DNA of 64,000 nt. It comes from Brassica napus (lineage: Eukaryota > Streptophyta > Magnoliopsida > Brassicales > Brassicaceae). Numbering within the stretch: the stretch's first letter is position 1; each line of letters starts with the position of its first letter. Below, piece after piece: positions 12,985 to 24,493 of this stretch. The notes below the pieces were generated by a model that was not told the origin of the DNA, ran no database searches, and saw only the letters and a list, made by a program, of their open reading frames with translations. Location: assembly GCF_020379485.1 (NCBI RefSeq), contig NC_063446.1, positions 13,625,597-13,689,596 of the forward strand, read 5' to 3'. The position numbers and the translations under genes were made by a program.

Positions 12985-14350
12985 ATCCCTAGAACCCCAA
13001 ACCCGAAACCCGAAACCCGAAACCCCAAACCCCAAACCCCAAACCCCAAACCCCAAACCCGAAACCCGAAACCCGAAACCCGAAACCCCAACCCCGAAAC
13101 CCGAAACCCGAAACCCGAAACCCGAAACCCCAAACCCGAAACCCGAAACCCCAAACCCGAAACTCCAAACCCCAGATTCCTTATTTTCTACTTCATATAT
13201 TCCAAACCCGAAACCCGAAACCCGAAACCCCAAACCCGAAACCCGAAACCTGAAACCCCAAACCCCATATTCCTTATTTTCTACTTCATATATTCGAAAC
13301 TCCCATCTTTAATTTTCTACTTCATATATTCCAAACCCCAAACCCGAAACCCGAAACCTCAAACCCGAAACCCGAAACCCCAACCCCGAAACCCGAAACC
13401 CGAAACCCGAATCCCCAAACCCGAAACCCGAAACTCGAAACCCCAAACCCGATACCCCAACCCCGAAACCCGAAACCTCAAACCCGAAACCCGAAACCCC
13501 AAACCCGAAACCCCAAACCCGAAACCCGAAACCCAAACCCCCATCTTTAATTTTCTACTTCATATATTCCAAACCCCCATCTTTAATTTTCTACTTCATA
13601 TATCCCTAGAACCCCAAACCCGAAACCTGAAACCCGAAACCCGAAACCCCAAACCCGAAACCTGAAACCCGAAACCCGAAACCCCAAACCCCAAACCCCA
13701 TATTCCTTATTTTCTACTTCATATATTCCAAACCCCCATCTTTAATTTTCTACTTCATATATTCCAAACCTCATATTTAATTTTAGGTTTCGTCGTTATT
13801 TCCTCGTTGTCTTACGTGGTTTTTACGACGATTTAATCCTACGTGGACTTTACGACGATTTTATGCTACGTGGACTTTACGACGATTTCATCCTGCGTGG
13901 ACTTTACGACGATTTCATCCTACGTGGACTTTACGACGATTTCATCATGAGTGGACTTTACGACGATTTCATCCTACGTGGACTTTACGACGATTTCATC
14001 CTGCGTGGACTTTATGACGATTTGTGCTTACGTGGAATTAACGAGTGTTATGTTTATATCCCTAGAATCAGAAACCCGAAACCCGAAACCCCAACCCCCA
14101 AACCCCATACCCTAAACCCGAAACCCCAAACCCGAAACCCGAAACCCCAAACCCGAAACCCCAAACCCGAAACCCGAAACCCGAAACCCAAACCCCCATC
14201 TTTAATTTTCTACTTCATATATTCCAAACCCCCATCTTTAATTTTCTACTTCATATATCCCTAGAACCCCAAACCCCGAAACCCGAAAGCCCAAACCCGA
14301 AACCCAAAACCCAAAACCCGAAACCCGAAACCAAAAACCCGAAACCCCAT
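12985..14350 (+). repeat. Telomere-like heptamer minisatellite inside the CACTA element
   Basis: Long arrays of AAACCCG and AAACCCC, one base away from the plant telomere unit AAACCCT, alternate in higher-order blocks with a spacer containing TATTCCTTATTTTCTACTTC and CCCCCATCTTTAATTTTC. Several higher-order units are visible (about 12985-13190, 13200-13300, 13330-13540, 13605-13700, 14070-14200 and 14270-14350). Heptamers read through as false open frames on both strands. The array lies between the two transposon genes. Confidence 0.92.
13808..14035 (+). repeat. 27-bp tandem repeat (TACGTGGACTTTACGACGATTTCATCC unit, cut here)
   Basis: Seven to eight near-identical 27-bp units built on TACGTGGACTTTACGACG run in tandem. 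Because 27 is divisible by three the array stays open as a repeating nine-residue peptide (LRGLYDDFI), which is not evidence of a gene. The core shares its ACGACG words with the subterminal repeats, so the array may be extra binding sites for the accessory protein. Confidence 0.85.
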
Positions 14351-14529
14351 ATTCCTTATTTTCTACTTCATATATTCCAAACTCCATCTTTATTTCCATT
14401 CCAAACCACAATATCCCACATTTGCTTATTCATAAAACAAACTCCCAGCATTACCTTATTCATAAAACAAACCCCACATTATCTTATTCATAAAACAAAC
14501 TCCCTCATCTTATTCATAAAACAAATACA
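14350..14529. other. Spacer 3' of the CACTA transposase gene
   Basis: Short repeats of TTATTCATAAAACAAACTCC (about four copies) lie immediately downstream of the transposase stop codon and probably include its 3' untranslated region. Confidence 0.5.
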
Positions 14530-17500
14530 TCAATCGGATACATCGACATTCTCGTCATCACTAGAAACATCATCATTTTCATTAAACTCGTCTTCAACAG
14601 CTTCGTCTGTGGCATCATCGGTAAGATCTTCGTACTCGTGATTATGCGGATCAATGAGAAGGATGTCATCAATTTCTTGTTCAGGTTCCTCGACTTCATT
14701 TATCTGTTCTTCTTGCAATGGTGGTTCTTCTCCACTGATGATTCGTCCTCGAGGTGTAACTTTGATCACTGCTAACCAATTTATACCTGAATCTCTCATC
14801 CGAGGGTATGGAAGGAAGCTAACTTGGTCTGCTTGTGAAGCTAAGATGAAAGGCTCGAATTTGTTGTACCTTCGTCCACCGTTGACATCAACTACACCGA
14901 ATTTGTTAGACCGAACACCTCTGTTGACGACGGGGTCGAACCATTCACATTTGAAGAGGACGCATTTCAGCTTCAGTATCCCTGGAAATTCGACTTCAAT
15001 AATCTCCGTCAAGATCCCGTAGAAATCTGTTTCCCCTTTCACACATATTCCATAGTTACTGGTCGCCCGCTGTCTACCATAGTCATATGTATGAAAAGTA
15101 TAGCCTCGTGTGAAATACATCTGTGATGTGGTGACCTTTACAAGTGGAGATTGAATTACTTCGTGTAACCACTTAGGATAATCTGCATCGTCGTCGTCAT
15201 AATCAACCTGCAAAAATAAAGAGAATGTTAATGAAATACAGATAATGTATGAAAAAAAAGTTTTAGTTAATACCTGATTCCGCAACCACTTAATGAAGTG
15301 TTGATCTTTCCTTTTGTCTACGTCACTTGTGGATATACCAGGAAATGTTTCTTCGACTTGAGAAACAAATAGGCTGTAAAATCACATTTTATAGGAATGA
15401 ATCTCTCGCAATTATACAATTAATTATAGTTATATGTGTTTCGAAGTGTCAATATATGTTACCTTTCAAAATAACGCATCAATGGATCTTCGCAATTGAG
15501 TAGAATATAGGTGTGTGCACTATGAGCGTCTTCTTCACTCGACCACCAAACCTCTTTACACTTCCCACCGAGTCGCCCAATCTGGCTAAAGATGTCTGGA
15601 ACACCAGCAACTGCATATGTTGGCGCAACACCACCATCATCATATCTTCTTGGAGCTCTTCTCCGTGTACGTACTTTTGACGCAAAGTAGTACGATGTGA
15701 AGTGAGAAACTTCTTCCGTCAAACTTCCAGCAATTATAGAACCTTCAACTTTGGCGAGGTTCTTTGCTTTTCCCTTCAAATATTTCATGGCTCGCTCATA
15801 CTGATACATCCATCCGTAATGTACAGGTCCACGAAGCAATGCCTCATATGGGAGGTGGACAGCTAGATGCTCCATGACGTCAAAAAATCCGGGAGGAAAT
15901 ATCTTCTCCAAGTTGCACAATAAGATGGGAATGTTCTCCTGAAGCTGTTCCACAACTTCTTCTTTAAGAGTGCGTGTGCTCAGATCCCTGAAAAATGCTC
16001 CAATGCCTTTTATATTCAAAAAAAATTAAACACATTGTTAGTCATATATTATTTTGTAAATTATTGTGATATAATACACTACGTACCTGCAAGTGCTTCA
16101 TGTACGTTTGTTGGAAGTAGCTCCGCAAATGCAAAGGGCAGTAGTCGTTGCATAAATACATGACAATCATGACTCTTCATCCCGGAGAACTTTTGACCCT
16201 TTTCAACACATCTAGAGAGATTCGAAACATACCCATCGGGGAACTTCACTTCTGATGCCACCCAGTTGAACAACACCGACTTTTTTTCTGAAGATAATCT
16301 GAATATCGGAACGGGAACTTGTCCATTGCTTTTAATATGTAACTCGCTTCTTGAGCAAATATCCGGCAAGTCCAACCTCGATTTTATGTTGTCTTTTGTC
16401 TTCCCTGGGACATTCAATATTGTATTCATGATGTTCTCAAAGAAATTCTTCTCTATATGCATCACATCGAGGTTGTGGCGCAGAAGAAGATCCTTCCAAT
16501 ATGGCAACTCCCAAAATATACTCTTCTTGTGCCAGTTGTGATGAACACCGTAAGAATCTGGCATATTACGAGGGACATGCCAATTACCACCCCAACGAAC
16601 TGTTTCGTTAGCTCCGTAGTAGTCGATTTGCGCTTCAATTTGTTCTCCAGTTAGATATGGAGGAGGAGTGTCTCTCACAACCCTTTTGTGCCTAAACAAA
16701 TTCTTGTTTCTTCGGTAAGGATGGCCAATGGGAAGAAATCGACGGTGACAATCAAACCAACTTGTCTTCCTACCATTCTTCAGTTGAAACGCATCTGTCG
16801 TTCCATTACAATATGGACAAGCTAATCTCCCATGTGTAGTCCATCCAGACAACATCCCATAGGCAGGGAAATCACTTATGGTCCACAAAAGCATCGCTCG
16901 CATCGTAAAATTCGTCTTCGTTGAACAGTCATACGTCCTCACCCCTGTTGACCACAAATCCTTCAACTCTTTTATCAGTGGTTGTAGGAAAACATCCAGG
17001 GACCTTTTTGGATGGTTCGGACCAGGTATTAATATGGTCAAGAATAGTAACTCCCGTTGCATGCACATCTCCGGTGGCAGGTTGTATGGAGTAAGAAAGA
17101 CTGGCCACAATGAATATTGTCTCCCTGACATTCCGAACGGACTAAATCCATCTGTGCATAATCCGAGATACACATTCCGGATATTGCTAGCGAAATCTGG
17201 ATGTACTTTGTTGAAATGTTTCCAGGCTCTTGCATCTGATGGATGAGTCATCTCACCATCCGTCTGAGTATGCTCGGCATGCCATCTCATCTTTCCAGCA
17301 GTCTGCTCTGATTGATACAATCTTTTCAATCTGTCTGTAATTGGTAGGTACCACATCCTTTGGTACGGTACCCTATTACGTCCCCGTCCTTGCGGCTTGA
17401 ATCGTGGCTTCTTGCAGAATCGACATTCTTCTAGCTTCTCATCATCTCCCCAATAGATCATGCAGTTGTCGATGCAAACATCTATCATCTCCGAAGGCAA

Positions 17501-18193
17501 CCCAAGACTATAAACCAGTTTCTGAATCTCATAATAAGAATCAGCAGACACATTGTCTTCCGGCAAATACTCTTTAAACAAGTCCGCCCATTCGTTCATG
17601 CAACTTTCAGGTAGATTGTGATCAGTTTTAATATTCATCATTCTAGCAGCTAACGACAATTTAGAGAGACCTTCTCTACAACCACTGTAAAGTGGTTGAT
17701 TCGCCGCGCTTAACATTTCGTAAAACTTTTTTGCATCTATATTAGGTTCTTCATCTCCATCATGAGCTACGAATGCATCAGCTACCATATCATGAACCCT
17801 ATCATAATCTACCATCTCCTCCTGCTGGTAACTATGTTCATTATGCAAATGATGATCAACCGGTTCTTTTTCCTGAAAATTGCTATTACTACTACTAGCT
17901 TCATTCTGATCATAATTAAAACCTTCTCCATGTTGAAACCAGATATAGTAATTTGCCGTGAAACCTCTATTTATTAAATGCTTCCAAACATTTTCACGGT
18001 TTGCCAGTTTCGAATTGTTGCATTTCCGACAAGGACAGAACATCTTACCACTTTCTTGGGCGAGCGGTGTTGAATCTGCTTGATGCATAAATGTCTCCAG
18101 ACCCGCAAGGTATTCTTTCGTCACTCTCCCGTTAGCATCTCTATGCATATACATCCACTTCCGCAACTCGTAAATATTCCCGGAGCCAGCCAT
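14530..18193 (-). CDS. CACTA transposase (TNP2/TNPD-type, Transposase_21)
   Basis: Catalyses cut-and-paste transposition. Four exons: 16087-18193, 15463-16006, 15274-15373 and 14530-15207, giving 1,142 residues with no internal stop. The start at 18193 has a strong AAAATGG context; an in-frame ATG five codons upstream is possible. Domains in order: the transposase-associated domain (residues 5-90) with the CPCRKCNNSKL cysteine motif; the TNP2 catalytic core (about 330-620) with CTDGFSPFG, WPVFLTPYNLPPEM, CPYCNG and LDVMHIEKNFFENI; a DUF4218-like region (about 690-860) with PPGFFDVMEHLAVHLPYEA and GPVHYGWMYQYER; and a DUF4216-like region (about 960-1035) with FYGILTEIIEVEFPG and LFKCEWFDP. The tail is very acidic. 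Length and domain order match full-length plant CACTA transposases. Confidence 0.95.
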
Positions 18194-18364
18194 TTTTTTT
18201 TCTTTCACGTTTTTTGTTGTTGGTGTGTTTAAAATGATGTTTAAACATCCATATTTATAGGAAAATTCGAATCTGGTAGTTGTAATTTTGCTATGAATTT
18301 ACGACGAAAATTAATTAGGTGGGCAAAAAAAACGTGTAACACCTATAAAGTTGGTGGATTCAAA

Positions 18365-18627
18365 AATTTCCTCGCTAAATACACGTAAACTAATCCCTCG
18401 TAAATACCACGCAAAGTTTACGTCGTATTTACGAGGAAATAGTTTTTCCTCGTAAAATACTCGTAAAGTTACTTCCACTTTACGACGAAACAGTTTTGTC
18501 GTTACGTTACGAGGAAATAACGATGACTTTAGTTTTTCACGTAAATTCGTCGTAAACTCGACGCAAATTTACGAGGATTATTTTTCCTCGTTAATATTCG
18601 TCGTTAATCATGTGTTTTCTTGTAGTG
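18365..18627. repeat. CACTA subterminal repeat block (right)
   Basis: Mirror of the left block: CCTCGTAAA, TTTACGTCG and TTTACGACGAA words in both orientations up to the terminal repeat. This end lies directly upstream of the transposase gene and probably doubles as its promoter region. Confidence 0.85.
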
Positions 18628-18630
18628 GAT

Positions 18631-19616
18631 TTGTAACGTTAGAACATCATTATCTTTTTCATAATGCTTTCTAAATGTTCTAGCCACCTTAATTAATTGA
18701 CCATTGCATGTTAAAATCATCTCTAACTCTTTTTTTGTTTTTGTTTTTAGGGTATCTCAAATGTTTAATACCACCTCCGATTCATAAATATAGATTTAAA
18801 AGTTTTTTTACATATTAGGAAACTACATTAAATCACTATAATCAATATATATTTTGTAATTATCGTTTTTTTATAATGTTTAACCAGTAATAATTCAATA
18901 ATATTTTTTTTTAAGTTTATGATTTTTTAAGAAACAATATTTTTTCTCTTAAACGTTTATTTTAATGGTATAGAAGGAATATTAAGTTTTATTTTGACTG
19001 CTTTTCAACGAGAGAAACTGATACTATAAAACTTCTTTAAACACATGCTGACAATGGGCACTGACATATTTAGCCAAGTATGTAGCCTCTAGTTAAGCTA
19101 CATAATCTAGTTTTCTCAAGTTCATCTAGTAGCACCCGCATCAATGGTTTTTTCTATGGGTCTCTTAATTAAAATATTAAGAAAGAAACAAAAATAAAAG
19201 ACAAAAGTGTTGTTTCAAAAAAAAAAGAGCGAAATTTTTTTTCTTCAAAATAGTTTCAACTTATTTTGAGAATTTCTCTGACACGGTCACTTTTTCATTG
19301 GTATAACTGTTTTAAAATGTTAAAATTTAGTTGTATAAATAAATTTTTGAAAAAATATTCATATATTAGTGTTGAGAGATTCTCCACTAATGATGCTTTA
19401 TCCCCTGGTGGCAACTGATTAAGATGGAAGTCGTGTCATAAGGTGCCTGCATTGGTAATAAAATGAAAACAAAAGGAAAATAATCTCTGGTCAATGTGGT
19501 CATACTAAGATGGTTAGGTATCCAAATTAGAAAAATTTGAACTTGATACATAAGAAATTAGAATTTCATACCTTCCATATTTTTACAAAAAGAAAAAATC
19601 AATAAAGATTTATTAC
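18631..19616. other. AT-rich intergenic, no gene seen
   Basis: No coding potential. A segment near 18775-18990 (CCTCCGATTCATAAATATAG and, at the far end, TAGAAGGAATATT) resembles a decayed Stowaway-type MITE, but its ends are too diverged to define. Confidence 0.45.
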
Positions 19617-19841
19617 TTACAGCACCATTATCCATGTATGTTAGGAGGTCTCTTAACACAAATTGTGATTAAAAGAAAAAAGACAATTAAAAGAAGAGAC
19701 ATCTCCTAATTTGGGACTAGAAGAAACGTCCCTTAGAGGACACGTGGCAGGAGGCGATTGGCTTGTGCTCTAATGAGAAGGGAACAGAAGGTCGACGATG
19801 ATGGCGATGGAGAGTTTCAGAATGCAGTTGGATTCGTGGGG

Positions 19842-20219
19842 ATGTTGCTTTCGCATAAGATTCATGGAGCATTTAAAGGTGCAGTGGAGAGAATGACTGG
19901 TCCTCGAACAGTCTCAGCTTTCAAGGAGAAGGGAGTTCTCAGCGTCAGCGAGTTCGTTCTCGCCGGTGATAATCTCGTCTCCAAGTGCCCTACCTGGTCA
20001 TGGTTAGTTCCAATTTCAATACCCACTTGTTAGATTTCACCAATCATGTGTAAAGGTGTGAGCTTTATCAAGTTCTAGGGTTTTAGGTGACATGGGTTTT
20101 GGGTATGATCTATGTATCGAAATCGTTTCTTTTTTTATTTGCAATCAGGGAAGCTGGTGATCAAAGCAAGAGAAAGTCATACTTGCCTTGAGAAAAACAG
20201 TTTTTGATTACTAGGAATG
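19842..20219 (+). pseudogene. ATG3 (autophagy E2-like enzyme) 5' fragment, broken
   Basis: The first exon encodes the N-terminus of ATG3, the E2-like enzyme that conjugates ATG8 to phosphatidylethanolamine: KGAVERMTGPRTVSAFKEKG followed by VLSVSEFVLAGDNLVSKCPT. A proper GT..AG intron (20003-20148) splits the TGG codon, and the next exon continues EAGDQSKRKSYLP, where an in-frame TGA at 20189-20191 interrupts before EKQFLITRN. The ubiquitin-conjugating core with its catalytic cysteine is absent. Retention of the intron shows a DNA-level copy. It cannot make active ATG3; a short truncated peptide or antisense/siRNA source is possible. Confidence 0.88.
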
Positions 20220-20367
20220 GTAAAGTAGAGCTCTTTTCTGTTCAATTTGAAGTTTTTTGATTGTGCATTGTGGTAAAGTTTGTGGCTTTTCTCTATGGGT
20301 TAGTTTACAGTATTTTCTCATACCATTTTGTACGCCAGCCACCGAGAGAGAGAAGACAGTGAGGGAG

Positions 20368-20576
20368 ATGGCGGCGAAGAGAGAATTCCTCGACTTGACG
20401 GGGATTCCTTTCCCCAGAGGTCTCCTTCTTCCTCCTCTATCTTCTCACTGTAACTTGTTCTTCCTCATTATACACGCATTATTATCATCCAGCAGTATTA
20501 AAATGTTTTCTCTTGTCATCTCTGTGGCAGGCAACTCTTCAGTCGAATATTCTTGTGGCTCAAGAACCAGATGACG
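20368..20576 (+). pseudogene. Second captured coding fragment, unidentified
   Basis: An ATG in GAGATGGCGG context opens MAAKREFLDLTGIPFPR, followed by a GT intron-like stretch and an AG at 20529-20530 leading into a second open block ending at an in-frame stop. The base composition is that of a plant first exon with a GAGA-rich leader. I do not recognise the parent gene. It lies inside the Harbinger-like element. Confidence 0.4.
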
Positions 20577-21253
20577 ATAGTATCCTGCGGACCAGAACAT
20601 AGGATGTTAGCATCACGTAAGCTTCTTGTGCCTTTCCTGCATTCTTGTCATAATCACAGTTACACATACTCTCGAATGATTGTTGATCTGGAAATCTTAT
20701 TAACCCTCTGTTTCTAGTTCATGTTTAAGCTTATATGTTTTTCTTGTCTTCGTTAATGATGATATAAATGTTTATGGTTATTGATGAGGAGGAGCATTGC
20801 GTGTTTTTATGATATAAATGGCTACTCTTTTTTATGTTTGTGTGTTTCCTGTTTTTGTTATTGATGAGGAGCATTGTGTTGCTTGTTCTCATGACTTGTT
20901 GCATGTCCTTACTTGCAGGTGAAAAAGAGTGAAAGAGAGGAGCATTGGGAGTGGAAGGATCACGGAAGCTTGTAATCTTGTGGTCCTATCGTCTGTCGTA
21001 CTGAAGCTTGTGGTCATATGTAATCTTGTCTCTCACGGAAGCTTGTAAAAGCTTGTAATCTTGTACTCTCTTTTGTTGTTGGAATGAAATTGTTTTATAA
21101 TTTTTTTTAAGAACCCATAATTAAAAGACTTGTAATAAACCACTTAAATGTTCAAATCTCTTTCTAAGTCTCTTAACTCACTTTTATACTTTAAAAACTA
21201 TTAAAAATTAATTAAGAGACCTTTTAAGGGGTTAAGAGATAATCATGCTCTTA

Positions 21254-22156
21254 GAGGTGTTTACTGCTTATAAAAATCAGTCTGTTTATTCAAGCAGTTT
21301 TGAATAAATAATTGATAACATTTTGATAGAATGATTTTATAGTAATGATTTGCTCACATAAATAATTAGAATGCGCTCCTAAAGCTATGTGTCTATGGCG
21401 CATGAAATAATTTTGACACTTTTAATCGAGCATTTCTTGAAATGCCAGCCATTAGTGGATTGGATGTAATAATGACAATACAAAAAGTGCAGGTATGAAA
21501 GAGAGAAAATGTTACTCCATATAAGACACATTGGCCTCTAAATGTTGTTTCTTTTAAGCGTAAAAAGTAATTATAATTACGGCATATTCCAAGAAAATTA
21601 CATACTCTTATTTCAAACAAATTTAAACAGGAAAGTGGTGCCACAAACGTTGACCATAATCTAATTCTTAGATCTATTACATAGGAAATAAAATGTTTAA
21701 AGATCAAGAAATCATAGACTTGTGGGAATATTAGATATGATAAGTATAATCAACATAACAGAAAGGTATTTATTCCATGATTTTGACCAAAATAATCAAT
21801 TTTCTTACCAAACTTTTTATTTGACTATGGGACCACCTTGAGAAAAAACAATCACCAAGCCAAACAGAAAAGCAGATAAATATCGAGTTATATACGACTT
21901 CTTGTCGTAAATGCTTCGCTAGTTCCGGTCAAAACAGAGAATCAAATATAAAAGACAAAGGAGAGTTAGGGATATAAATACAGAAGAAGACAGAATTTTC
22001 TGTCATTTCCTTGTCTTAAGGTTCAAAAAATGTTTCTTCCTTTTAATTCCTCAAAGTTTTATCCAAAGTTTTTCTTTTATAAATGTAGTTTACATCTTTA
22101 CCACTTGATTTGTATAATTTCTGCAGGCGGAAGAAGTGGAGAAGAAGATTTTGAAG
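21254..22156. other. Upstream region and leader of the AUX1/LAX-like gene
   Basis: No open frame of note. A CTGCAG acceptor at 22121-22126 precedes the coding exon by about 30 bp, so the leader probably contains an intron. A TATA-like TATATACGACTT is near 21889. Confidence 0.4.
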
Positions 22157-24097
22157 ATGTCGATTAAGGAAACAGAAGAAGGAATAATGGAAGATGAGAC
22201 TGAACAGAGAGGAAGCATGAAGAGCTTTCTATGGCATGGTGGTTCTGTTTATGACGCTTGGTTTAGCTGTGCATCAAACCAGGTCTTGTATCAATCAATT
22301 TCACACACTAAACCAATTAAATGTGTCTTATTTTCAAGGATTAAAATAATTCTAATTTGTTGGCAGGTTGCTCAAGTTCTATTGACACTACCTTATTCAT
22401 TTTCACAAATGGGGATGGCATCAGGTGTAATTCTGCAGATTTTCTATGGTTTTATGGGAAGCTGGACAGCTTATCTCATCAGTGTTCTCTACGTTGAGTA
22501 TAGAAGCCGAAAAGAGAAACAAAATGTTAACTTCAACAACCATGTCATTCAGGTCACACTATCAAAACTCTCTTATAGATTCAGTATTATCCACCGTAGT
22601 TATATCTTTAGTCTATACTAGACCTAGTTAATAATAATAATATATATAACACTACTGGCAGTGGTTCGAAGTGTTAGATGGTCTGCTTGGTCCATATTGG
22701 AAAGCTATAGGATTAACATTCAACTGCACATTTCTCCTCTTTGGTTCTGTAATCCAACTCATCGCTTGTGCAAGGTATCTCCCAATTTATTTGTTATTAT
22801 AATAAAACTTTATCTTGTTTTTTGTGTACGTGTGTGTTTTAATCGTGTTGAAACAATAATGAACAGTAACATATATTATATAAACGACAAGCTGGACAAG
22901 AGGACATGGACTTACATATTCGGAGCGTGTTGTGCAACCACAGTGTTTATTCCATCGTTTCACAACTACAGGATATGGTCCTTTCTCGGTCTTGGCATGA
23001 CCACTTACACCGCTTGGTACCTTACCATTGCGGCTCTAGTCCACGGTCAGGTCGAAGGAGTGACTCATTCCGCTCCAACCAAGCCCGTTCTATATTTCAC
23101 AGGAGCCACTAATATATTGTACACTTTTGGTGGCCACGCTGTTACAGTGTGAGTACATGTTTCCATGTCTTGACTACTTGTTTACGTTTTAATTGTTTTT
23201 ACGTTTACATGTGGATAATTTGAATTTTGTAGGGAGATAATGCATGCAATGTGGAGGCCAAGAAAGTTCAAGTACATATACCTGATGGCTACACTTTATG
23301 TCTTCACCTTAACCATACCATCAGCTGCTTCCGTCTACTGGGCCTTTGGAGATGAGCTTCTCACACATGCTAATGCCTTCTCCCTCTTTCCTAACTCACC
23401 GTGGCGCGATGCTGCAGTTATCCTCATGCTGATCCACCAGGTAGGTTTGGACATTTTAAAGTTTAGTAACTGTTTTTTATAATGATTACGAAGTTCTGGA
23501 CTCGTAAACCATACTCATACAAGGTGATTTAAACCTATGATCCTTTAATTTTTCAACCTAAAAGTTTTACTCATTAGGTCAACTCCTTGTTGACAATGTG
23601 ATGAGTTATACTGTTTGGTATGTAATATAATAATTGATATGATGCAGTTTATAACGTTCGGGTTCGCATGCACACCGCTATATTTCGTGTGGGAGAAAGT
23701 AATCGGAATGCACGACACAAATAGCATTTTGTTACGAGCCATCACAAGGTTACCAGTGGTGATTCCAATATGGTTCTTAGCCATAATATTTCCTTTCTTC
23801 GGTCCAATTAACTCAGCTGTTGGTGCACTCCTAGTCACGTTCACCGTCTACATCATCCCATCACTCGCTCACATCTTCACTTACCGCTCTGCTTCTTCCC
23901 GTGAAAACGCGACCGAGAAGCCACCGGCGGTGATTGGTGGTTGGAGAGGTGCGTTTGTGGTGAACGTGGTGGTGGTAGTTTGGGTGTTTGTGGTTGGTTT
24001 TGGTTTAGGAGGATGGGCGAGTATGACTAATTTCATTAAACAAGTTGATACTTTTGGCCTCTTTGCAAAGTGTTATCAGTGTCCTCCTCGTCACTGA
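22157..24097 (+). CDS. AUX1/LAX auxin influx carrier
   Basis: Plasma-membrane proton/indole-3-acetic acid symporter of the amino acid/auxin permease family, driving cellular auxin uptake. Six coding exons: 22157-22282, 22367-22552, 22662-22774, 22867-23148, 23233-23440 and 23648-24097, giving 454 residues (Arabidopsis AUX1 is about 485). The start is the first ATG (MSIKETEEG). After a short charged N-terminus, family signatures run unbroken: WHGGSVYDAWFSCASNQ, VAQVLLTLPYSFSQMG, NHVIQWFEVLDGLLGPYW, the STFNCTFLLFGSVIQLIACA-type segment, DKRTWTYIFGACCATTVFIP, HNYRIWSFLGLGMTTYTAWY, LYFTGATNILYTFGGHAVTV and, at the C-terminus, GFGLGGWASMTNF and DTFGLFAKCYQCPP. About eleven membrane segments are expected. 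Residues such as YIYLMATLYVFTLTIPSAAS make it closest to AUX1/LAX1, but the tail is short (PPRH). All splice sites are canonical. Confidence 0.95.
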
Positions 24098-24490
24098 TGT
24101 TTGATCAGCCGATTTGAACGGGCAAGGGAGTGCTTATGAGCCAATACACAAATTGCTGAACTTCTTAATGAACATTTGAAGTGTTATAATTGTTTTTGTT
24201 AGTTTGAAAACTTTTTACTCATTGTTTCATGTTTTTAAGCTATAACCTTTTCACATATAAAATTTTATCTTGTTTGGTACTCGCGCTTAGTGGTTCCATT
24301 TGATAAACCAGAAACAAAAACTACTCCAAATGCGGAAAGACTACTTCCTGAGGTTATAAGCTGAGCTTTACCAGAAGCTTTTGTTTTCAGGCTAACTCAA
24401 TATCTAAAGACATCTCTCAAACTCCAGTACCAAATAACATGGCATTAATAAAACAAACTTTATTAGAGTCACGTCTATACGATTTAAACG
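24098..24490. other. 3' flank of the AUX1/LAX-like gene
   Basis: Probable 3' untranslated region, with TTTTTGTTAG and TATAAAATTT stretches after the stop, then AT-rich sequence without coding potential. Confidence 0.4.
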
Positions 24491-24493
24491 TAA

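Larger units (their letters stand above)
19620..21250 (+). mobile_element. Harbinger-like Pack-type element carrying host gene fragments
   Basis: The ends are related inverted repeats of about 37 bp: the left is AGCACCATTATC..TTAGGAGGTCTCTTAA and the reverse complement of the right is AGCATGATTATC..TTAAAAGGTCTCTTAA. They are flanked by the 3-bp duplication TTA (19617-19619 and 21251-21253), as in PIF/Harbinger elements, and the terminus GAGCATGATTA matches the MITE at 24494. No transposase is present. The interior carries a fragment of ATG3 with an intact intron and at least one other spliced-looking coding fragment, so this looks like a non-autonomous element that captured host DNA, not mRNA. 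The left terminus is the weaker of the two. Confidence 0.68.

Noticed and set aside
12914..13544. Several overlapping long open frames on both strands in the heptamer array
   Set aside because: They are read-through of AAACCCG/AAACCCC repeats (repeating Pro-Lys-Pro-Glu or Gly-Phe peptides), with no start context or homology.
13863..14264. 133-codon plus-strand frame with repeating LRGLYDDFI
   Set aside because: Product of a 27-bp tandem repeat whose period is a multiple of three; it runs antisense to the transposon genes.
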